Assembly: GCA_947168665.1 (NCBI GenBank)
Contig: CAMVMX010000013.1
Coordinates: 1 to 64,000, forward strand
From: an uncultured Bacteroidales bacterium
Lineage (GTDB): Bacteria > Bacteroidota > Bacteroidia > Bacteroidales > P3
DNA: 64,000 bases
Direction: 5' to 3'
The notes below the pieces were generated by a model that had not been told where the DNA came from, searched no databases, and saw nothing but the letters and a program-made list of their open reading frames with translations. The translations under genes and the position numbers were made by a program. Of this stretch, positions 1-9,000 are shown one piece after another (the first letter of the stretch is position 1; every line of letters starts with the position of its first letter).

Positions 1-3000
1 ACGTTGCTGGTGGTGAAGTTGGTGACATCGGGACAGGTGGCGGTGGCAAAGGTGATGGTGTCGCCCCAGTCGCCTTCAATCAGACCCGTGCCGCAGAGGG
101 AGCGGATGGAGGCATTGTAGGTGAGGCCGGGGATGAAGCCGCCGACGGTGGCGGGACGGCTGCTGACGCGGTAGACGCTGTCGAGGCCGCCGGTGAACCA
201 TACGTGGATGTCCCAGTTGGTTTCAGTGCTGCCGGGTGTCCAGTCGAAGGTGGCGGTGGCATTGGTGACGGCAGTGGTGTGCAGGCCGGTGGGCGGCAGG
301 CAGGGCAGACTGTCGGTGAGGAAGGAACCTTCGTACCAGTTGGAGTAGCCGATGGTGTCGGCGGTGCAGTCCTGACGGATGCGGAAGGTGTAGTAGGTGG
401 AGGGCTGGAGGCCGGTGAAGGTGTGGGTGTTGCCAGTCACGGCGATGTCGGTGGCGGGCCAGTTGGTAGCCGCGCTCTCCTTGATGTTGATTTGGTAGTC
501 GGTGCCGTCGCCTTGCCAGGTGATGGTGGCGGACTGGTAGTCGAAGTTGACGGAGGTTACGATGGGTTCACGGCAGGTGGGGCCTTCGGGGCAGGCGATG
601 AATTTGAGGTCGCCCACACCAGGAAGGGTGCCGGAGGTGCCGCCCGTGGGATTGTTGATGTTGTAGGCCGAGCCGTCTTGGTAGAGGTAGCGGGTGCGGA
701 CGGAGGAGGTGGTGTGCATGTTGAAGGAGGCGCCGCTGGAATAGGAGCCGTGGCGGCGGTTGACGGTGACGAGGAGGTTGCTGTGGCCGTCCCACTGGAA
801 GGTGGTGTCGAGGCCGAAGAGGCGCCATCCGCCATCGGTGTAGGTGAGGTCGGCGTCGTGGGCCACCTGGATGAAAATGTGGGAGGTGTCGGGAGTGATG
901 AACCCAGTGGAGAGGTCGGTCTCAGGCACGTTGGCGAGGTAGACATCCATGTGGGTGTAGTAGTTGCCTTGGGTGCCGTTGACGGGGTTGAAGGCCATGG
1001 CGGAGATGGGGTCGGTGAGTCCGGCGAGCTGTGCGCTGTCGATGAGTGTCTGGATGTAGCTGTAGTTGTAGAAGCTGTAGCCCATGGGGGCGTAGGTGGT
1101 GGTGGTGGCAGGCCAGGCGGGGTCGTAGCCGAGGCGCGAGGCTCCGTTGTCGCACATCTCGGTCTGGAAGGCAAAGCCGTCGCTGAAGAGGCTGCTGTCG
1201 GGGCCGCAGATTTTCTGCACCCAGACTACGTAGTTGCCCAGGGTGTCGAGGCCGGTGATGGTGACGCGGTTGGTGGTGGTGTTGATGTAGGTGTTGGTGC
1301 TGGGCGAGGCTCCCTGCTGGCGCCATGCCACGCGGTATTGTCCGGCGACGGGGCCGTCCCATTCGAGGGTGGCGGAGGTGCTGGTGAGGGATACGGTGTC
1401 AAGGTTGACAGGACGGGGGCATGAGCTGTAGTCGATGTGTATGTTGTCGACTGCGGCGGGGCCGCCGATGAAGGGGTAGGAGGCGCCGGTGTTCTGGTTG
1501 AACCAGAAGAAGGCGACACGGTGGACACCGCTGATGGTGTCGAAGGAGGCGGCATAGGTGTGCCAGACGGTGTCGAGCCGGACGGCGGCTATGCGGTAGA
1601 GGTCGTTGACGTTGCCCCAGGGTGAGGTGATGTTGGCAGTGGGTGCGACGACTGCGACAGCGGGATCGACCAGGAAGACCATGAGGCCGTCGTAGCTGTT
1701 GCTGACGGTGCCTCCCACTTTGGCGCGGAAGGTGATGGTGAAGCTGCTGTCGATGGTGCCGAAGTCGATGTCGCGGTAGGCGGAGGCGTTGACGAGCGAG
1801 GAGAAGTTCTCGTTGCCGTAGGTGGTGCCGCCGTCAGGCGAGATGTACATGGAGTAGCTGCCGGAGTCGACCATGGCAGTGCCGCGGGCCCAGTTGATGT
1901 GGCTGTTGGAGTTGGTCTGCCAGCCGTCCCAGTCGGCAGTGCTCTCGAAGTTGCAGTGGTAGGGGATGGGGGCAGCCACCTGTGCGGTGCTGAAGGGGCA
2001 GGGCTCGCGGTTGTAGAAGGCGGTGTCGCCGCCGCCGCAGAGGCTGCGCACGTAGAACTCGCCCTCATAGCTGGAGGGAAGGCCGGTGAGGAGGTAGGGG
2101 TTGGAGGAGGTGGTGACCATGGTGCCGGTGCCGGGGGTGAAGCCGGCGGGACCGTACTCGATTACCCAGCTGGTGGCATAGTCGGTCTCGTGCCAGGAGA
2201 GGGTGACGGAGTTGGAGGTGGCGCCGTAGGCCATGAGCGAGTCGGGACGCGGGCAGGGCGAGATGGGTTCGATGGTGAAGTCGTCTACATAGGAATACCA
2301 GTAGGCACCGGTCATGGAGTAGGCGGAGCGCAGGGCAAGGCGGTTGCCATGGCCAGTGTAGTTGTTGAAGGGGTATTCGAAGAGTTCCCACTCAGTGTTG
2401 CCGTTGATGACGAGGGTGTCGATGGGAGTGAAGGTGTTGGGGTTGTCGTCGGTCATGGCACCAATCTCGAAGGTCGGGGTGTAGGAGGTGCTGGACGACT
2501 TGGCCCAGAAGGAGAGGAGCAGGGTGTTGAGTGAGAGTTGGGTGGTGTCCATGAGGGGCAGGGCTACGATTTGGTAGGTGCCGTAGGAGGTGGAGGAGGT
2601 GACGTACCAGTAGAGGCCTTTGGTACCACCGTTGGTGTGGTTGTAGGTGGTGCTGTTGCCGAGGTAGGGGTAGTAGTAGGAGGTGGCGTCGGTGATGCGG
2701 CTCCAGCAGGGGATGCCGAAGTCTTGCGACGACGAGCTGGTGCCGTTGTAGCTCTCGAAGTCGTCACTCCAGGGGAGTGTGGATATGATGACACACTCGG
2801 TGCGGGTGTCGATGGAGGTGGTGCTACTGGTGTCGGCCGGGCCGCAGATGGCGCGGACGTTGATGGTGTACGGGGTGTTGGGCATGAGGCCGGTGAGGGT
2901 GAGGCTGGTGTCGGAGACTACGGTGTCAAAGTCGCCGCAGTTGACGGCCCACTGGTTCTCGCTGCCGGTGGGTATCCAGCTGATGGCCACAGCGTCGGTG

Positions 3001-6000
3001 GCAGTGCTGTCAACCACCACTTCGAGCGGTGCCGGGCAGTGAGGCATGGTGTCGAGCATGATTTCGTCGACGTAGACATACCAGTTGCCGGTTTCGCCGA
3101 GGGCGCGGATGGCAACCTGGTTGCCGGGTCCTTGGTAGCGGCCGAAGGGTATGGTGAAGAGTTCCCAGTTGGTGCTGTTGCCCACCTCGATGGTGCGCAT
3201 GCGGGTGAAGGTGGTGTCGCTATTGTTGCGCATCACGCCCACTTCGAGTTCGGGGTAGTAGGAGGTGCTGCTGCTTTTGGCCCAGAAGGAGAGTTGCAGG
3301 GTGTTGACGGGATGAACGGTGGTGTCAACCGGCGGGAGGACAACGTAGGCGTAGGTGCCGTAGGAGCCGCCGGAGCTGGTGTTGTACCAATAGAGGCCGC
3401 GGTTGCCGCCGTTGTGGCTGTAGGAGGTGGAGGAGGATACGTAGGGGTAGCCGTAGTAGGAGGAGCCGTTGTTGAAGTGGTTCCAGCAGGGGACAAAGTC
3501 GCGCGAGGTGGAGGAGCCGGGGTCAACCCCCTCGAAGTTTTCGAAGAAGGGTAGGCTGTCGATGAGGCCGCACTCGGTGCGGAAGCGGACGAGCATGGAC
3601 CACTGGCTGGTGTCGGGATAGCAGTAGGCACGGACGTAGAGGTCGTAGGCGGTGCTGTGCTGCAGACCGGTGAGGGTGTAGGTGCTGTCGCCGTAGATGG
3701 TGACGGGTGTCCCGGCGTCGGGCGAGGTGCCGGCGGGGAGGCAGACGAGGTCGAAGTCGATGGCATTGCCGGGACGCCAGCTGACGTCGGCACTGTGGAG
3801 GGTAATGTTGCTGACCGTTATGCCCTGCACACGGCGGCAGTCGGGTATGACGTCGATGGTGAGGTCGTCAAGGTAGGGGTAGCTGTAGTTGCCGTTGGGC
3901 GAGAGGAAGGTGATGTACTGCCCGTCGCCGGTGTAGCTGTCGAAGTAGACTTCGAACTCTTCCCACTGGCTGAGCTGGCGGGGAGTGACGGTGGCCACTT
4001 CGGTATAGGTGGAGAAGTCATTCGGGTCGGTCATCACGCCGATGGAGAGGGTGTGGTCGTATGAGGTGTTGGACTTGTAGAGCCAGAAATGGGCGCTGAG
4101 GCTGTCGATGGACACCGAGAAACGCGGCATGGTGAAGTAGCTGTAGGAGCTGGAGGTGGAGTACATGTACATGGAGCTGGAGCCGCTGTGGGCGTAGGAG
4201 GTGGAAGCGTAGGGGTAGGCAGTGGTGGTGGAGGAGTAGTTGGTGAAGCGTGTCCAGCAGGAGGGCATGGCTGCCGTGACCGTGCTGGAGGGGAATCCCT
4301 CGAAGCTGGTGGTGAAGGGGAGCGGAGTGACATCACACGGGGTGGTGACGCTGATGACGGTGGCTACTGAGGTGTCGCCACAGAGGGAGGTGATACGGAT
4401 CTCGTAGGTTTGGTTGGCATCGAGGTCGGTGAAGAGGTAACCCGGTGTGGTGACGGTGGCCTCAGTGGTCCAGGCTGTGGCTCCCTCCTCGCGGTAGTCC
4501 ACATCCCAGACTGTCTCCTGGTATCCCGCTGTCCAGTTGACGGCAATATAGTCGGTGCCAGCCGAGTCGACCACGACCATGGGACGGGCGCAGGTGCCGG
4601 ACTCGGAGCAGCCGTCGGTGATGAAGCTGACGGAGGGCAGGTAGGTGCTGGTGCTTCCGCTGCCGGTGCTGAGGCAGTCGGCGTTGGTGAAGGGGTCGCT
4701 GTCCTTGTAGCGGTAGGCGGAGGCCCCGGTGCGCGTGGTGTTGGTGCTGTAGGCATAGAAGCCGGAGCTGGAGTGCGACGCGCCGGAGGGCTGGTTCATG
4801 AAGGTGGAAAGGATGATGTTGCTGGTTCCGTTCCAGAAGAAGGGAGTGTTGAAGGTATAGTACACCCAGCCGCTGTTGGCACTGGTGGCGGTGCGAATCT
4901 GTGGCCCGTAGACGAGGGTGAGCTGGGAGGAGTCGACCATAGAGCTGGTCGAACTGAAGGAACTCAGTGTGGTAGTGCCCAGAGAAATGGAGAGCTCTTT
5001 GTCGTATGAGCCTGCCGCGCTATAGCCCACCCGTAAGCCTTTTATCCAGCCGGGGTGTACGCCCGCTTCGGCCAGGTCTTGGGCGGTATAGATGGCTTGG
5101 CAGAAGGTGTTGCCCCATGAGGTGTTGACAAAGACGCCGGTGGTGCTTGACTGTCCGTCGGAATAGAGGATGGTGTCGTTGAGTGTGGTGTCGTAGGCCA
5201 CGCAGGGCAGGTTGCCCGTGCGGAATGCAATGCTGTCCGGCGAGCCGTATTCACCCGCGCCGCAGTCGGGACGGACGCGCACGCGATAGTTGGTGGAGGG
5301 CTGCAGCCCGGATACGAGCATGGAGCGGCTTGTGGCGGTGAACGAGGTCACGGGTGTTCCACCAGTGGTGAACACGTCGACTGCGCAGGCCGAGGGTGTG
5401 CCGCTGAAGCCAGCTTGATAGTTCCAGGATACGAGGGCGCCGGTGGTGCCAACCTGGTCGATGGCGAGGTCGGTGATGCCGGGACAGACCGGAGCAAGGT
5501 CGAGGGTGATGTCGTCGACGTAGGCTGTCCAGTTGGCGCGCAGGGCGCGGATGGCCACATGGGTGCCCGAACCGCTATAGGCGGCCAGGCCGGTGGTGAA
5601 CTCTTCCCACTCGGTGCTGTTAGACACTTGCACGGTGCCTACCTGTGTGAAGGTGGCGGGGTCGTTGGGGTCGGTCATCACACCCACTTGGAACACGGGT
5701 GAGTAGCTGCTGCTGCTGGAGCGTACCCAGAAGGAGAGCTGCAGGGTGTTGAGGGGATGGATGGTGACATCGATGGCCGGAAGAACCACAATCTGGTAGT
5801 CGCCATAGGTGCCGGTGGTGGTGGTGTTATACCAGTACAGGCCACGGCTGCCGCTGTGGGCGTAGGTGGTGCTGCTGCCCACGTAGGGGTAGCCGAAGTA
5901 GGAGGTGCCGTTGTTGAGGCGGTGCCAGCAGTCGATAAAGGTGGCTGAGGTGCTGCTGCCGGTGGAGGGCACACCGTCCGAGGTCTCGAAGCCCATGGTG

Positions 6001-9000
6001 AGGGGGATGGCGGAGGTGGGGTTGCACTCGGTGCGGAAGGTGATCATCTCGTAGCCCGTGGTGCCACTGCAGACGGGAGTGACGTAGACATCATATTCGG
6101 TGTCGGCCGTGAGACCGGTGATGCTAAAGGGATGTGCCGAAGCGGTGGCGCTGGTGCCGGTGCCGGGCGTGAAGCCGTGGGTGCCGTACTCGACCGTCCA
6201 GTTCGTGGCGTCGCCGATCTCGGTCCAGTTGATGGACGCGGAGGTGGCGGTGACGAACTGGGCCACCATATTGGTTACTTCGGGGCAGTCGGGCATCAAC
6301 TCGAGGGTGATGTCGTCGACGTAGGCTGTCCAGCTGGCGCGGAGGGCGCGGATGGCCACATAGTTGCCCGTGCCGGTGTAGGCCGAAAGGTTAGCCGTGT
6401 AGCGGCGCCAGGCGGTGGAGTTGTCCACATTGATGGAGGATACCGGCTGGAAGGTGTTGTTGTCGTAGGGGTCGGTCATCACGCCCACCTGGAACGAGGG
6501 ATAATAGCTGGTGCTTGACGACTTGGCCCAGAGGCGTATACGCAGGGTGTTGATGGCATAAAGGTCGGTGTCGACTGCCGGGAGGACAACTGTCTGGTAG
6601 TCGCCGTAGGTGCCGGTGGTGGTGGTATTGTACCAGTAGAGGCCACGGCTGCCGCTGTGAGCATAGGTGGTACTGGCTCCCACGTAGGGGTAGCCGTAGT
6701 ATTCGGTGGCGTTGTTGAGTCGGTGCCAGCACTCGACGAAGACGGAGGTGTTGCTGGCTCCGGCGACGAGCACGCCGTCGGTAGTCTCAAAGCCCATTGT
6801 GAGGGGCAGGGTGGTCATCGGGAGACACTCGGTGCGGAAGATGAAGCTGGCCGAAGCCGCAATGCCGTAGCATTCGGGCGTGATGCGCAGCTCGTACTCC
6901 GTGTTGGGCTCGAGGTCGGTGAGGGTGAAGGGGAGACTGGTGACATTCTCGTAGGTGCCGGTGCCGGTCTCAAAGCCGCGCAGACCCCATTCAACATCCC
7001 ACGACAGGGCTTCGCCCTGCTCGGTCCAGCTGATGTTGGCCGACTCGGTGGTGATGTTCGAGGCGGTGATGTTGGTCACTTCGGGGCAGTCGGGGATGAG
7101 GTCGATGGTTATGTCGTCGACGGCGGCATACCAAGTCGAGGAGGGACGCAGGGCGCGGATGGCGATGTATGCGCCATAGCCTTCGTATGTGTCAAACTCG
7201 GTGGTGAACTTGTTCCAGGCAGTGCTGCTGCCGGGGTTCACCTGCACAGTGTTGACGGTGGTGAAGGTGGTGTGGTCGGTCGGGTCGGTCATCACACCCA
7301 CGTTGAACACGGGGTGGTAGCTGGTGCTGGTGGCCTTGGCCCAGAAGCTGACGCGCACACTGTTCAGGGTTACCACATCGGTGTCGATGGCCGGGAGGAC
7401 AACATAGTAATAGTCGCCGTAGGTTCCGGTGGTGGTGGAGGCGTACCAGTAAAGGCCCTTGGTGCCGTCAGGCGTGTGGTTGTAGGAGGCTGAGCTGCTA
7501 ATATAAGGCCAGCCGAAATACTGAGTAGCGTTGTTCAGGTGGTTCCAGCAGCGGATAAAGTTGCTGTTGGCGGTGGTGCTACTGCCGGTGGCTTGGCTCT
7601 CAAAATCCTCGACGAAGGGGAAGGTGGAGAGACCGCCGCATTCTGTCAGCACCGTGAGCGCGGCTGCCATGCTCGTGTCGTCGGCCGAGCAGATGGCTCT
7701 TACGGTGAAGTTATATTGCGTGTTGGGCTGCAAACCGGTGAAGGTGTAGTTGGCCGAGGTGGTGTAGTCCTCGTTGTAGCCGTTGCTCACAATCCACATG
7801 CTCGCGTTGCTGCCGGCGCTCCAGCTGAGGCTCACCTCGGTCGAACCGACATAGACGGCGGTGAGGTTTGTGGGCTGCGGGCAGGTGTTGCGCACCAGCT
7901 GCACATTGTCGATAGCCGCCGGGGGCTGAGTGCCGCCACTGGGATCGTTGCGCCACATGAACACCCACTTGTAGCTGCCGGGGGTGGTGATGTGGAAAGT
8001 ACCCGTGCGGGTCTGCCAGGTGGACTGCAGGTTCAGCCGGGCGCCGCCGTCGAGGGCTATGCCGCCCGTCGGCACTGCCGAGCTGTTGTTGAAACCGCAA
8101 TAGCTGCCAGCCGTGAACATCACGCTCGCGGGCACCAGTGCGGTGCGGATAAAGTCGTAGGAACTCTCGCCATAGGTGCGCCAGTCGAAACTGTAGGCAT
8201 ACTCGCCCGTGTCAGTCAGGTTGAAAGTGCGCTCGGCGAAGACGTAGCTTGTGGACGATGTGTTGAAACTGTTGGTCAAGCCTCCGTCGTTGGAGATGTA
8301 CATGCTGCGCGAGCCCCCGTTGTTGGCGGCTTCGCCCACATACCATTGGTTTGCCTGCGTCCCGTTGGTCATTTCCCAGCCGTTATTGCCGCTGTCCTCG
8401 AAGGAGCAGATGTACGGCACCGTGGCGGGCAGGCCGGAGAGGGTGTTGAAAGTGAAACCTTCCCATGTGCTGGTGTCGCCCATGCAGTCGGCGCGGACAT
8501 AAACATAATAGGTGGTGCCGGTGTTGAGGTTGTAGAGCGTCAGGGTCGAGTCGTAGGCCGTCTCGTTGAACGGGGCGGTTCCGCTGCCCGGCACAAAATC
8601 AGTCGTGCCGTACTCCACACTCCAGCTCTCGGCCGAACCTGTTTCCGTCCAGCTGATGCTGGCCAGGTCTATGGATACGCTGTCCAGCCGGAGGTCATCC
8701 ACATGCGGGCAGTTGGGTATTTCGAACACCGAGATGTCGTCTATGTAGATGTAGTTCGACGAGGTCGAGCCGCCGTCAACCATAATGGTGATGTAGCCCG
8801 ATGCGGGAGCGTTGCCCATCGACTTCTCAAACTTCTGCCACTCGGTCGAGGTGGCCGTCAGGGTGTACACAGTCTGGAAGGTGGTGTGGTCCGTGGGATC
8901 TGTCATCACGCCCAGCTTGATCTGGCCGGAGTACGAGTCGCTCGACTTTCTGGCCCAGAAAAGCACCTGCAGCGTGTTCACGCTGTCCTCGAACTCAGGC

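Noticed and set aside
204..1424. 406-codon plus-strand ORF
   Set aside because: It lies antisense to the giant gene; its Gly/Val-rich low-complexity composition is a by-product of GC-rich Fn3 codons on the other strand. The same applies to the plus ORFs at 1899-4064, 7539-9047, 11526-12824, 14001-16820 and 18885-20027.
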